Counted from the first letter of the stretch, positions 32,953-41,777 are shown. The stretch: 64,000 bases of DNA from Acidaminococcus fermentans (GCF_009696675.1 NZ_VULN01000006.1:62001-126000), one strand, 5' to 3'. The notes: generated from the sequence alone by a model not told the origin. Translations and numbers: made by a program.

Positions 32953-32966
32953 CTCATGCAGTTCCA

Positions 32967-33722
32967 TTATTTCAAATCAATGACCACTTTCCGGTAAGGT
33001 TCTTCCCCTTCGCTGTAAGTGGTCACCGCCGGATCGTTCTGGAGACTCATGTGTACGATCTTCCGTTCGTAGGGATTCATGGGTTCCAGCATGGCTTTTT
33101 TCCGGGTCCGTTTCACCCGGTCCGCCAGGTTCCGGGCCAGCCGTTCCAGGGTTTCCCGCCGGCGTTCCCGGTAGTTTTCCGCATCCAGGATGATCCGGTT
33201 CCAGTTCTTCCGTCCCCGGTTCCCGGCCAGGTTGGTCAGGTACTGGAGGGCATCCAGGGTCTGGCCGTGTTTGCCGATCAGCACGCCGATGCCGTCCCCG
33301 TGGATCTTCAGGATGATTTCCTCATCCTTCCGGCTGATGAATTTTTCGATGAGCAGGTCCATGCCCATGGCCCGGAAGATTTCTTCCAGGAAGGCCTTGG
33401 CTGCCGCTGCTGCCGCCTGCCGTTCCTCTTCCCGGTCCGCCGGAGCCTTGGCATCCTCCTGGGGAGCCGCTTCCGTCTTCTCCACAGGGGCTTCCGCTGC
33501 TTCCGGAGCCGCCTCTTCCGCCGGTTCCGGAGCCGCCGGAGCTTCCGCTTCCTTCACCGTTACCCGGACTTTGGCATCCCGGCCTCCGAACAGGCCCAGG
33601 AGGGAAGGTTTGGATTCTTCCAGGACTTCCACCTCCGCCTGGTCCCGGCTGACGCCCAGTTCGGCCAGCGCTGCCTTCACTGCATCCTCGACGGTTTTGC
33701 CCGTCTTTTCCACCATGTTCAT
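32967..33722 (-). CDS. jag: RNA-binding protein Jag (KhpB, SpoIIIJ-associated)
   Basis: 251 residues. The Jag_N domain (1-50, with SKPSLLGLFGGRDAKVRV) is followed by a long Ala/Glu/Pro linker (about 55-115), a KH domain containing GVLIGKHGQTLDALQYL, and an R3H domain (NPYERKIVHMSLQ). It is an RNA-binding protein, usually partnered with KhpA, that affects cell-envelope gene expression. The start is ATG 33722 with GGAGG 7 bp upstream; a TTG at 33728 is too close. It lies directly downstream of yidC, the usual order. Confidence 0.95.
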   Translation of the reverse strand: MNMVEKTGKTVEDAVKAALAELGVSRDQAEVEVLEESKPSLLGLFGGRDAKVRVTVKEAEAPAAPEPAEEAAPEAAEAPVEKTEAAPQEDAKAPADREEERQAAAAAAKAFLEEIFRAMGMDLLIEKFISRKDEEIILKIHGDGIGVLIGKHGQTLDALQYLTNLAGNRGRKNWNRIILDAENYRERRRETLERLARNLADRVKRTRKKAMLEPMNPYERKIVHMSLQNDPAVTTYSEGEEPYRKVVIDLK

Positions 33723-33765
33723 CTTCAAGCCTCCTTACAGGCCCCGAGGCACCTGTTTTGTCTTC

Positions 33766-34389
33766 TTATTTCTTCCGGTCCAGCAGAAACTGCTGTCCAA
33801 TCTGCATAATGTTCATGACTACCCAGTACAGCACCAGGCCCGCCGGGAACTTGAAGCTGATGTACCCGATGAACAGGGGCATGAAATACAGCATGACCTT
33901 CCCCTGGGGATTGTCAGAAGCCGGCATGGTCTGTTTGGACTGGATAAAAGTGGTCAGTGCGGACAGGATGGGCAGGATGTAATAGGGATCCGGATCCGCA
34001 ATGCTCTGCATCCACAGGAAGGAACTGGGGCCTGCATACTGAAAATCCCGGATGCCGTAGAAAATCCCGATCATGATGGGCATCTGGATCAGGAGAGGCA
34101 GGCAGCCTGCCAGGGGGTTCACCCCTTCGGCCTTGTACAGTTCGGACATTTTCTGGTTCAGGGTCACCTTGTCATCTTTGTACCGGGCCTGCAGCTCCTT
34201 CATCTTGGGCTGGATCCGGCTCATGGCCCGGGTGGACGAAATCTGTTTGGCGGTAAGGGGCCACAGGATCAGTTTGATCAGGATGGTCATGATGATGATG
34301 GCCAGGCCGTAGCTGGGTTCACCGATAAGACGGGTCAGTTCATAGATGTGGGCCACAACCTGTTGGACAAACGAGCTTAAAATTTCCAA
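33766..34389 (-). CDS. yidC: Membrane protein insertase YidC/OxaA (short form)
   Basis: 207 residues with five or so membrane helices. The cytoplasmic hairpin PLTAKQISSTRAMSRIQPKMKELQ and the PLLIQMPIMIGIFYGIR segment are YidC/Oxa1 signatures. It lacks the large periplasmic P1 domain of proteobacterial YidC and has no lipobox, so it is the short Gram-positive-like form although without the lipoprotein signal. The start is a TTG at 34389 with AAGGAG 7 bp upstream. It inserts membrane proteins with or without SecYEG. Confidence 0.95.
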   Translation of the reverse strand: MEILSSFVQQVVAHIYELTRLIGEPSYGLAIIIMTILIKLILWPLTAKQISSTRAMSRIQPKMKELQARYKDDKVTLNQKMSELYKAEGVNPLAGCLPLLIQMPIMIGIFYGIRDFQYAGPSSFLWMQSIADPDPYYILPILSALTTFIQSKQTMPASDNPQGKVMLYFMPLFIGYISFKFPAGLVLYWVVMNIMQIGQQFLLDRKK

Positions 34390-34415
34390 AGTTCGACTCC
34401 TTTTCTTCCTGTCCG

Positions 34416-34625
34416 TTACGGTACAGGATCATATCCTCCCTTGTGGAAAGGATGACATTTGAGTATTCTCTTCACAGCCAGAAAGGATCCCTTCAGGAAC
34501 CCGTATTTCCGGACTGCCTCCAGCGCATATTGGGAACAGGTGGGTACGAACCTGCACCGGGGCGGAAAACAGGGAGAAATCCATACCTGATAAAAACGGA
34601 TCAGGGCAATGGCAATTGTTTTCAT
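34416..34625 (-). CDS. yidD: Membrane protein insertion efficiency factor YidD
   Basis: 69 residues. The family core [23 protein letters not shown] and [18 protein letters not shown] is intact, with an N-terminal amphipathic helix. It sits between rnpA and yidC as in most bacteria and assists YidC-dependent insertion. GGAGGG lies before the ATG. Confidence 0.97.
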   Translation of the reverse strand: MKTIAIALIRFYQVWISPCFPPRCRFVPTCSQYALEAVRKYGFLKGSFLAVKRILKCHPFHKGGYDPVP

Positions 34626-34640
34626 AGACCCTCCGGGGTT

Positions 34641-34979
34641 TTACAGCAGCCCGGCCTTTCTGGCCAGCCGCCGGAAAACTTCCTCGTAAACTTCATAGGG
34701 AGCGTGTGCCAGACGATGACGGGCAACCCAGACAATGGCGTGTTTCCCCTTCAGACGGGCCTGTTCCTTCCGGAACACCTCCCGCATCCGGCGCTTTACC
34801 TGGTTCCGCAGCACAGCATGTCCCAGCTTTTTGCCCACAGCCGTCCCCAGCTGGTTCTCTCCGTTTTCGGAAGGGAGCACGTAAAAGACCCCGTACCGGT
34901 CCGCAAAGGAACGGCCTTTTTCATAGACCTCCTGGAACCGCTGGTGGGACTTGACCCGGTTGGCCTGGGTATATTTCAT
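34641..34979 (-). CDS. rnpA: Ribonuclease P protein component
   Basis: 112 residues from the ATG at 34979. RnpA features are the N-terminal RVKSHQRFQEVYEKGRS, central GTAVGKKLGHAVLRNQVKRRMREVFR (the RNR-like basic helix) and a basic character throughout. It is the protein cofactor of RNase P for tRNA 5-prime maturation. The ATG has no good Shine-Dalgarno site, while an in-frame TTG at 35000 has GGTGCAGG upstream and would add seven residues. Alignment of the N-terminus to Bacillus RnpA favours the ATG, but the longer form is possible. Confidence 0.93.
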   Translation of the reverse strand: MKYTQANRVKSHQRFQEVYEKGRSFADRYGVFYVLPSENGENQLGTAVGKKLGHAVLRNQVKRRMREVFRKEQARLKGKHAIVWVARHRLAHAPYEVYEEVFRRLARKAGLL

Positions 34980-35025
34980 TGGAGGAACATTCTGTTCCAA
35001 AGTCCTGCACCTGCCTTGTAGTAAA

Positions 35026-35048
35026 ATAGGCCGCGAAGAGCGGCCTAT
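35026..35048 (-). terminator. Intercistronic hairpin between rpmH and rnpA
   Basis: A 9-bp perfect stem ATAGGCCGC with loop GAAGA stands 9 bp after rpmH. The weak T-run (ATTTTACT) suggests partial termination, giving more rpmH than rnpA transcript. Confidence 0.6.
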
Positions 35049-35056
35049 CTTGATCT

Positions 35057-35191
35057 TTATGCAGACAATCTCTTTCTGCCTTTTGCACGTCTTCTTTTCA
35101 AGACTTGTTTACCACCCAGAGTCTTCATTCTTTCTCTGAAGCCATGAGTCTTTTTTCTCCGATTGTTATTCGGTTGAAAAGTTCTCTTCAT
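35057..35191 (-). CDS. rpmH: 50S ribosomal protein L34
   Basis: 44 residues, beginning [18 protein letters not shown] and ending GRKRLSA, very basic and matching L34 throughout. GGGAGGG lies upstream of the ATG at 35191. It is first in the rpmH-rnpA-yidD-yidC-jag-mnmE-mnmG-rsmG block. In most Firmicutes rpmH is the immediate divergent neighbour of dnaA; here about 15 kb of other genes intervene. Confidence 0.97.
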   Translation of the reverse strand: MKRTFQPNNNRRKKTHGFRERMKTLGGKQVLKRRRAKGRKRLSA

Positions 35192-35331
35192 GTTCCTAAC
35201 CCTCCCTTGCCTCCAAAGATACGTCAAGATCTATAATAAGTAAATCGTTTGACAGCTCATATCATTATAAGAGGAAAAAGGGAGGGTGTCAATATATTTA
35301 CAAAGAAAAGAGGAGAAAATGACTGATTTTT

Positions 35332-35808
35332 TTACTTTTCATGGACCCGTTTCCCGGTAATGTGTTCCGGCACCAGTTCCAGCATGGTCACCCGGCTGGC
35401 CGCCCGGGCCATCACCTGGTCCACTTCCTCCGCCGAAGGGTAGTATTTCAGGCCGATCTGCCGCAAAAGGGCCATGGCCCGTTCCGGATCCTCCAGCACA
35501 TGGAGCCGGCCGAACACGATCACCGACCGGACTGTGTAAGCCCAGTCCCCCGGGAGCTTCACTCCGGCATCGTGGACGCAGAAAGACACTTTGTCACAGC
35601 GCCGGATGGCATCGATCTTGTGGCCTTCCCCGGCTCCGTGGAAATAGATCCGGCCGGTTTCCCGGTGGTAATAATAGTTGATGGGCAGGGCATAGGGATA
35701 TCCCTCATCCCCGGCCAGAGCCAGGGTCCCCCGTTTTTCCTCTTCCAGCACCTTCCGGCATTCCTCTTCCGGAAGGGCCTGTTTGAATCGCCGCATGGGA
35801 CGGAACAT
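35332..35808 (-). CDS. Pyridoxamine 5-phosphate oxidase family flavoprotein
   Basis: 158 residues. The N-terminus FRPMRRFKQALPEEECRKVLEEEKRGTLAL with YPYALPINYYYH, IYFHGAGEGHKIDAIRR and VSFCVHD fits the FMN-binding split-barrel proteins related to nitroimidazole resistance protein NimA. It is probably a small FMN oxidoreductase of unknown substrate. The start at 35808 has AAGGAGG upstream; the longer in-frame start at 35868 lies inside the terminator of the upstream gene. Confidence 0.85.
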   Translation of the reverse strand: MFRPMRRFKQALPEEECRKVLEEEKRGTLALAGDEGYPYALPINYYYHRETGRIYFHGAGEGHKIDAIRRCDKVSFCVHDAGVKLPGDWAYTVRSVIVFGRLHVLEDPERAMALLRQIGLKYYPSAEEVDQVMARAASRVTMLELVPEHITGKRVHEK

Positions 35809-35830
35809 GGTATCAACCTCCTTTGTGTAT

Positions 35831-35856
35831 GGGGCTGCTGTCTCTGCAGCAGCACC
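35831..35856 (-). terminator. Hairpin at the end of the M20 hydrolase gene
   Basis: GGGGCTGCTG pairs with CAGCAGCACCC across a 5-nt loop immediately after the stop at 35858. Confidence 0.5.
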
Positions 35857-35857
35857 C

Positions 35858-37270
35858 TTATTTTCCATACCCTCTGGGCATCACGTCCGGAGGGATGGGA
35901 CACTGGTAAGTGCGGCCGGCCATACGCTTTTCCAGTTCGGCCCGGGCTTCCTGCAGCACCGCCGGCTGTTCATAAAGGGTCCGGGCCCCTTCCGCCAGCA
36001 CCCGGGCAGCGAAGAAGCAGCCCTTCAGGGCCACGGTGCCCTTGTCCTGGGCCACCCACTGCCAGGAATGGGCACTGGTGCCGATGGCAAAGCAGGCGGC
36101 GGCAAACTGGGCCAGAGGAGTCACATAACTTACATCCCCGGTATCCGAAGACCCCATGGCCACCGCGTTGGTGGGCTGGTAGGGCAGGATATAGGCTCCG
36201 GTGGGGTCCTTCCGGATCAGTTCCTCCCGGAGTTCCGGATCCGGGAAAGGCGCCATCCCGGGATCCTGCCACACCCGTTCCGGAGCCAGCTGGTCCTGGA
36301 ACTTCTTCAGGAAGGCTTTTTCCGCTTCCGTACGGAGGGGAGCGCCCACCTGGACCATGGCATCATGCAGCACTTTTCCCAGGGTCCGGTTGGGCACCAG
36401 GTTGGACACTGCCTTGTCCAACCGGACGGACAGCTCCGTTTCCGTCATGAGAGCCGCCCCCCGGGCAATGTTCACCACCCGGTCATACAGCCGTTTGGTC
36501 TCTTCATTGGTCCGGGAGCGGACCAGATACAGCACTTCCGCCTTGGGTTGTACAACGTTGGGTGAAACCCCGCCGGTGTCCAGGATGGCATAGTGGACCC
36601 GATCATAATCCGCCATATGCTCCCGCATGTAGTTGACTCCCACATCCATAAGTTCCACCGCGTCCAGGGCGCTCCGGCCGTTCTGGGGAGCAGCCGCCGC
36701 ATGGGCCGCCCGGCCCCGGAAGGTAAAGGCCGCCTGGATGTTGGCCTGGTTGGATCCCACCATCACTTCGTTCTGGGTCCCGGGATGCCAGGTAAGGGCT
36801 GCATCCACGTCAGCAAAAGCCCCTTCCCGGGTCAGGTAGGTTTTGCCGCTGCCCCCTTCTTCCGCCGGGCATCCATAGACCCGTACGGTTCCCCGGCCGG
36901 GATGGGCAGCCAGGTAATCCTTCAGGAGAAGGCCTGCCCCCACTGCCGCTGTGCCCAGAAGGCAGTGGCCGCAGCCGTGGCCGTTGGGATTCCCTTCCCG
37001 GGGCTTCTCCTCCCAGATCCCGTCTTCCTGGCTGAGACCGCTCAAGGCATCATATTCTCCCAGGATGGCGATCACCGGCTTCCCGCTGCCGTATTCCGCC
37101 ACAAAGGCGGTGGGCATGTGGGCCAGTCCCCGGGTCACCTGGAAACCGTGGCGCTCCAGCAGATCCTCCATAGCCTGGGCGGACTGGAATTCCTGGAATT
37201 TCAGTTCTGCAAAGTCCCAGATACAGGCATTCAGTTTCTCCAGTTCCTTTTCATAGGGTTCCAGATTCAT
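35858..37270 (-). CDS. abgB: M20 family amidohydrolase, aminobenzoyl-glutamate hydrolase B-like
   Basis: 470 residues. Zinc-binding motifs include GHGCGHCLLGTAAVGA, YGCPAEEGGSGK and the dimerisation lid around TFRGRAAHAAAAPQNGRSALDAVELM. These match the AbgB/M20D branch, which hydrolyses p-aminobenzoyl-glutamate or related N-acyl amino acids. No AbgA or AbgT homologue is adjacent, so the physiological substrate is uncertain. Release of glutamate would fit the glutamate-fermenting lifestyle of this group. The start at 37270 follows GGGAGG. Confidence 0.85.
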   Translation of the reverse strand: MNLEPYEKELEKLNACIWDFAELKFQEFQSAQAMEDLLERHGFQVTRGLAHMPTAFVAEYGSGKPVIAILGEYDALSGLSQEDGIWEEKPREGNPNGHGCGHCLLGTAAVGAGLLLKDYLAAHPGRGTVRVYGCPAEEGGSGKTYLTREGAFADVDAALTWHPGTQNEVMVGSNQANIQAAFTFRGRAAHAAAAPQNGRSALDAVELMDVGVNYMREHMADYDRVHYAILDTGGVSPNVVQPKAEVLYLVRSRTNEETKRLYDRVVNIARGAALMTETELSVRLDKAVSNLVPNRTLGKVLHDAMVQVGAPLRTEAEKAFLKKFQDQLAPERVWQDPGMAPFPDPELREELIRKDPTGAYILPYQPTNAVAMGSSDTGDVSYVTPLAQFAAACFAIGTSAHSWQWVAQDKGTVALKGCFFAARVLAEGARTLYEQPAVLQEARAELEKRMAGRTYQCPIPPDVMPRGYGK

Positions 37271-37295
37271 AGGTTTCGACCTCCCTTTTTCTTAA

Positions 37296-37332
37296 ACAAC
37301 TGTTGTACAACCATTGCCGGACACAGGTTGTT
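37296..37332. repeat. Short interspersed repeat (ACAACNGTTGT family), copy 2
   Basis: ACAACTGTTGTACAACC is followed by ATTGCCGGACA and AGGTTGTT, closely matching the copy at 18638 and, less well, the one at 52000. Confidence 0.5.
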
Positions 37333-38391
37333 TTACTTCTTCCCCGGCTTGTCCCGTCGGGCGTCCAGCTCGTCCAGAAGCCGTTCCCGGGCCAGTTCAT
37401 AGCAGGCATCGATATAGGTGAGCCCTGCCTGGCGCACCAGCTGGTACCCCAGGAGAGCCGAAGCTGCCTGGCCCACCACCGGCACCGCCTTCAGGAAACT
37501 CCGGGCGGCAAATTTCCGGCCCAGGGTCTTGATGATCACCTTGATCCCTTCCTTGCTCATGCCCCCCAGGACCATGGCCTTGTCCCGGAGGGACACCTTT
37601 CGGCTGTCGTGGATCAGTTCCGGAGTGATCCCGAAGGCATCCCGGATGCATCCGTACATCTGGTACAGGATCAGAAGGTCCACTGCCGCATCCACCCCGA
37701 TGATGGGATTGATCCCGTTGTAGGCGGCGTAGGTGGAACTCCGGCGCACATAGCTCCGGGCCGCTTCCCGTTTGGCATCCAGCTGCTGCCGGGTCCGGGC
37801 CTCTGCAGTGAGGATGTACTTCTCCCGCCGGGCCGCAGGCATTTTCCGGATGATGGCGTCATTCAGTTCATCCAGCCCCGAAGGGGCATCCTTCCGGGCA
37901 CACACAAAGACCAGTTCAAAGTCTTCCCGGCCCAGCTGTCCGGACACATCCCGGCGGATGGCCTCTTCGCTTTCCTCCAGGCTCAGCCCCTCCTCATAGA
38001 TCAGGTCCGTCTTGTTCCGGACAAAGATACAGGGCTTGCCCTGGGCGGTCAGCTGCCGGAACAGTTCCGTATCCCCCTGGTGGAGCTTGTCGGAGAATAC
38101 GCACAGGAACATATCATACTTGAAAAGATGGAATTGTTCTATGAACTCATTCCAGGGAAAGGATTTTGTTCCATAGCCCGGCAGATCGATAAAGGTGGCA
38201 TCCCCGTGCTCCACCAACAACGGCTCCCGGGTGGTGTCCGTTTCCACCCCCACCGGGGCTGCCTGGTAGCCGCAGATGGCATTGATCAGGCTGGACTTCC
38301 CGGAGCCTGGCTGTCCGAACAGCACAATGGTCACATTCTCCTGATCCAGGTTCTTCAGTTTTTCTCTGATGGCATTTCCGTCTTTTGTCAT
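37333..38391 (-). CDS. IRG/Era-like dynamin-related small GTPase (paralog 1)
   Basis: 352 residues. G1 GQPGSGKSS is at 26-34, a switch region has TDTTREP, G3 DLPGYGT is at 69-75 and G4 NKTD at 126-129. The C-terminal half contains two glycine- and alanine-rich amphipathic stretches (GINPIIGVDAAVDLLILY and KAVPVVGQAASALLGYQ). The arrangement resembles bacterial relatives of interferon-inducible (IRG) GTPases, which act at membranes. It overlaps the 3-prime end of a same-length paralog by ATGA, so the two are translationally coupled. The biological role is unknown. Confidence 0.75.
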   Translation of the reverse strand: MTKDGNAIREKLKNLDQENVTIVLFGQPGSGKSSLINAICGYQAAPVGVETDTTREPLLVEHGDATFIDLPGYGTKSFPWNEFIEQFHLFKYDMFLCVFSDKLHQGDTELFRQLTAQGKPCIFVRNKTDLIYEEGLSLEESEEAIRRDVSGQLGREDFELVFVCARKDAPSGLDELNDAIIRKMPAARREKYILTAEARTRQQLDAKREAARSYVRRSSTYAAYNGINPIIGVDAAVDLLILYQMYGCIRDAFGITPELIHDSRKVSLRDKAMVLGGMSKEGIKVIIKTLGRKFAARSFLKAVPVVGQAASALLGYQLVRQAGLTYIDACYELARERLLDELDARRDKPGKK

Positions 38392-39446
38392 GGTTCCCCC
38401 ATCTGGATTTCCGCCTGGAGCCGTTCCAGGGCGTACTCCCAGCAGGCATCGATGTATTTTTCACCTAAAAAGTACATGCTTCCGGCGTTGAAGCTCATTA
38501 CTGCCGCGCCTCCCACCACTGGGATCACTTTGGCAACTTTCCCGGAGGCCTTTTTCCGCAGGAGCCAGGTCAGCCCCTTGGTCACCCGTTCTCCGGTGAC
38601 TCCTTCCGCCAGTTTCTTCACCACCTGGGAACTGGGCCCTTCCGGCTGGACTTCCTTTTCGCTGACCCCGAAGGCTTCCCGGATGGCCCGGTACAGGCTT
38701 TTCAGGATCTGGCTGTCCAGGGCCGCGTCCATGCCGATCACCGGGTTCAGGCCGTTGGCCGCCGCCAGGACTATGAATTTCTTCAGGGACCGTTCCGCCG
38801 CCTTCCGCTTCACCAGCAGGGCTTCTTCCGTATAGGCTTTGGCATGGCGGAAGAACCGGTCCCGCTGGGCTTCCGGCAAAAGCGCCCCCATGGCCCGTTC
38901 CAGTTCCGGGATCCCCCGTTCCGCCGCCGGCCGGTTCCGCCGGCAGCTGGTGAATACCACCTGTTCCCGGGGGCCCACCAGATGGTGGACATCCCGGGTG
39001 ATCTTCTCCTCCAGCTCTTCCCGGCTGCAGGAAGGATCGTAGAGCCCGTCGCATTTGTTCCGGACAAACAGACACACCCGGCCGGTCCGGGCGATCTTCC
39101 CGAAAAATTCCACATCCGCCTCATGGAGCTTTCCGGCGAACACGCACAGGAACAGGTCGTACTGGAGAGGATTGAAGGCGCTGAAATAAGCATTTTCCGG
39201 GAACAGGCTGGTGTCATAGCCGGGCAGGTCCACATAGATCACATCCGGACACTCCACGATCTGGGCCTGACGGGTGGTGTCCGTGGCCTGGCTCACCCGG
39301 GCCACCCGCTGGCCGGCCAGTTCATTGATCAGAGAGCTTTTCCCGGCTCCCGGCTGCCCGAAGAGGCAGATCTTGATTTTATGGTCCCGTTCCCGCTGCC
39401 AGGCCTGCAGGAACTGGGATACCAGGGCTTTGGCATCTCCGGCCAT
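38388..39446 (-). CDS. IRG/Era-like dynamin-related small GTPase (paralog 2)
   Basis: 352 residues. G1 GQPGAGKSS is at 30-38, TDTTRQA in switch I, G3 DLPGYDT at 73-79 and G4 NKCD at 130-133. The C-terminal GLNPVIGMDAALDSQIL and AKVIPVVGGAAVMSF parallel those of paralog 1. Identical length and matched motifs show a tandem duplication that has since diverged, possibly forming a heterodimeric GTPase. It is the upstream partner, starting at 39446 with GGAGGG before the ATG, 13 bp after asparaginase. Confidence 0.75.
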   Translation of the reverse strand: MAGDAKALVSQFLQAWQRERDHKIKICLFGQPGAGKSSLINELAGQRVARVSQATDTTRQAQIVECPDVIYVDLPGYDTSLFPENAYFSAFNPLQYDLFLCVFAGKLHEADVEFFGKIARTGRVCLFVRNKCDGLYDPSCSREELEEKITRDVHHLVGPREQVVFTSCRRNRPAAERGIPELERAMGALLPEAQRDRFFRHAKAYTEEALLVKRKAAERSLKKFIVLAAANGLNPVIGMDAALDSQILKSLYRAIREAFGVSEKEVQPEGPSSQVVKKLAEGVTGERVTKGLTWLLRKKASGKVAKVIPVVGGAAVMSFNAGSMYFLGEKYIDACWEYALERLQAEIQMGEP

Positions 39447-39459
39447 ACGATTCCCTCCT

Positions 39460-40401
39460 TTATGCTTCTTCTGTTTCGTTGGCCAGGCTCCACATAAGCC
39501 GGGTCACGGCCGCTTCCAGGGTCATGGGGCCCCCGGATTCCACTCCGGCCTGGGCCGCCAGGATCCCCATGGGATACAGGGACAGATCCACCCCGTCAAA
39601 AAGGCACTGGCTGACGCACACCACCCGGACGCCTTTTTTGATGGCCCGGCGGATGGCCGGCAGGAAGTTCTGCTGGTCCGTATTCACCCCGCCGGCTCCG
39701 TAGCATTCCAGCACCAGGCCCTTGTAGCCCCGGTCCACCGCATAATCGATGATATCCGGTTTCAGCCCGGGAGTCATGGTCACCGCCATCACCCGGGGTT
39801 CCAGTTTCTCTTCCACCCGGAAGCCACCCACGTTTTCCCGGCTGGGCAGGTTCTTTTTGACCCCCTCCTTGCCGAAATACAGTACGGGAGCTTCATTGAC
39901 ACTTTCAAAGGCATTGGGGTTCCGGGTGAAGATCTTCTTGGCGCAGTCCCCTTTGATCACCTTGTTCCCGAAGGCCACGAACACCCCGGGCAGACCGCTG
40001 GCCGCCACGGAAAAAGCCAGTTCCAGGTTGCTCCGGGCATCGCTGTTGGTAAGGCTGAGGGGGACCTGGGCCCCGGTGAGCACCACCGGCTTCCCCAGAT
40101 TGATCAGCATCCGGCACAGGGCGCTGGAGGTATAGGCCAGGGTATCGGTGCCGTGGGTGAGCACAAAAGCGTCATAATCGCTGTAATTGTCCCCGATCAG
40201 CCGGGCCCAGGCGCTCCAGTGGGCCGGTTCCAGATTGCTGCTGTCCAGGAGGGTCAGATCCCGGACGGTGATCTCTCCCAGGGTCCGGAGTTCCGGCACC
40301 TGTTTCAGGATGTCCTCTCCCTTCAGGGTAGGTTCCAGGCCTTCATCGGTTACCGTACAGGCAATGGTGCCGCCAGTGGTCAGAAAGAGTATTTTTTTCA
40401 T
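39460..40401 (-). CDS. ansA: Asparaginase (type I-like)
   Basis: 313 residues. The first catalytic Thr is in LFLTTGGTIACT and the second motif is LTHGTDTLAYT; CYGAGGVN and a C-terminal ECYGAGG-type segment match the family. There is no signal peptide, so it is a cytoplasmic enzyme converting asparagine to aspartate and ammonia. It leads an apparent operon with the two GTPase genes. A palindrome and -10 box lie upstream (40418-40446). Confidence 0.92.
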   Translation of the reverse strand: MKKILFLTTGGTIACTVTDEGLEPTLKGEDILKQVPELRTLGEITVRDLTLLDSSNLEPAHWSAWARLIGDNYSDYDAFVLTHGTDTLAYTSSALCRMLINLGKPVVLTGAQVPLSLTNSDARSNLELAFSVAASGLPGVFVAFGNKVIKGDCAKKIFTRNPNAFESVNEAPVLYFGKEGVKKNLPSRENVGGFRVEEKLEPRVMAVTMTPGLKPDIIDYAVDRGYKGLVLECYGAGGVNTDQQNFLPAIRRAIKKGVRVVCVSQCLFDGVDLSLYPMGILAAQAGVESGGPMTLEAAVTRLMWSLANETEEA

Positions 40402-40417
40402 GGATTTCTGGTTCTCC

Positions 40418-40446
40418 TTGTTCTATAATCTATAGAAACAATTATA
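40418..40446 (-). promoter_or_regulatory. -10 box and operator-like palindrome of the asparaginase gene
   Basis: TATAAT (40441-40446, minus strand) is followed by the palindrome TTCTATAATCTATAGAA (40421-40437), placed over the expected transcription start. This suggests a repressor site. Confidence 0.5.
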
Positions 40447-40586
40447 TCATATGTAGGTCATCCAGACAGAGGAAGTGACAGGTTTCCCGGATTTTTCAAG
40501 GTTGTATGCGGTTGTTTTGGTATAAAACAATGGTTGTTTTATGGTTGTTTATATATTTTCTGTTACCTTTGGAGGGGGGAATTCCC

Positions 40587-41762
40587 ATGATCTGTCTGCA
40601 CACCCGAAACCTGAAGAAAAAGCTGGCCCTGGCCCTGTCCGGCCTGGTCCTGACCACATCCCTGACCCTGTCCGCCCTGCCGGCAGCGGAAGCCTTTGAC
40701 TGGAGCAATGCCATCGGCTCCATCGTCCTGGTGTCCGCCCAGTACAGCATGCTGAACAAGCAGGTGGCCTACCTGGACGGCAAGGGCCGGGGAGAATACC
40801 TGAATCAGATCAAGCAGCAGGAAGGGGTCAATGAGGATCCGGAAGCCAATGCCATGCTGGACCGGGTCATGGGCCGGCTGTCCGCCGCCATTGCCAAGAC
40901 TGATCCTTCCATCGAAAAGAATCCCTATCATTATTTTGTCAACGACAGCACCAAATTCAATGCTTACTGCACCCTGGGCCACAATGTATCCGTAAACATG
41001 GGCCTGTTCACCACCCTGAACTACAACGAGGACGAACTGGCCTTTGTATTGGGCCATGAACTGGGTCACGGGGAGCAGCACGACCCGGCCAACGGAGTGA
41101 AGCGTACCTTCCCCATTGCCCTTCTGGCAGCCGTGGCCGGCAGCCAGAGCAATATGCTGGAAGCAGTGGGCACCAACCTGCTGGCCAACCTGGGCAGTGC
41201 CAAGCTGGTGACCCTGCCTATGGAAAAGAAAGCGGATGAGCTGGGCTTCACCTACGCCACGGAAGCCGGATACAACCCGGGAGCCGGCAGTGCCCTGTGG
41301 CAGCGGGTAATGGAAAAGATGGGCAACAACCGGGAAACCTTCCTGGGCACCATCTTCATGCCCAGCGACCATCCCAACAACGGATCCCGCCGGGACAAGT
41401 ATACCCAGCGGCTGTATGAATACAGCGGAAAACATGTGAATGTGGACAAAAAGACCGGAGCCATCCTGGTGAACAAAAAGGACCTGGGGCTGGTCCAGCC
41501 CGGAGGGGATATGAGCAGCCGGGAGCGGACCTACCTGGTGGCCGGCAGCCTGGCCAAAGTCTACCACGAACAACCCAATACACAACCTTCTGCTGAACAG
41601 GATGGCAGCAATCTCTACTTCGGCGGCCAGCGGATCATGAGCCTCCAGTATGGGGACAACGGAGCCCAATGGGTGGAAAAGCTGAACCAGGCGGCGAATA
41701 AAGGAAAACAACCGGTTAAACAACCGGTTGTTTCGAATAAAAAAGAAGGCTCCTCACGCTAA
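40587..41762 (+). CDS. M48 family metalloprotease, secreted
   Basis: 391 residues. A signal peptide (about 1-37, ending AEA) is followed by a zinc-protease core with HELGHGEQHDP near 156, the HExxH motif of M48. A third ligand region is EKKADELGFTYA. It is a periplasmic Zn protease of the BepA/LoiP type, probably in outer-membrane protein quality control, which suits a diderm. The start at 40587 follows GGAGGGGGG. It is the only plus-strand gene between the LacI-type cluster and the EAL/GGDEF gene apart from the metallophosphoesterase. Confidence 0.9.
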   Translation: MICLHTRNLKKKLALALSGLVLTTSLTLSALPAAEAFDWSNAIGSIVLVSAQYSMLNKQVAYLDGKGRGEYLNQIKQQEGVNEDPEANAMLDRVMGRLSAAIAKTDPSIEKNPYHYFVNDSTKFNAYCTLGHNVSVNMGLFTTLNYNEDELAFVLGHELGHGEQHDPANGVKRTFPIALLAAVAGSQSNMLEAVGTNLLANLGSAKLVTLPMEKKADELGFTYATEAGYNPGAGSALWQRVMEKMGNNRETFLGTIFMPSDHPNNGSRRDKYTQRLYEYSGKHVNVDKKTGAILVNKKDLGLVQPGGDMSSRERTYLVAGSLAKVYHEQPNTQPSAEQDGSNLYFGGQRIMSLQYGDNGAQWVEKLNQAANKGKQPVKQPVVSNKKEGSSR

Positions 41763-41774
41763 CGTGAGGAGCCT
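41749..41774 (+). terminator. Hairpin overlapping the end of the M48 protease gene
   Basis: GGCTCCTCACG pairs with CGTGAGGAGCC around the stop codon. There is no T-run; it may work together with the following hairpins. Confidence 0.5.
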
Positions 41775-41777
41775 TCT

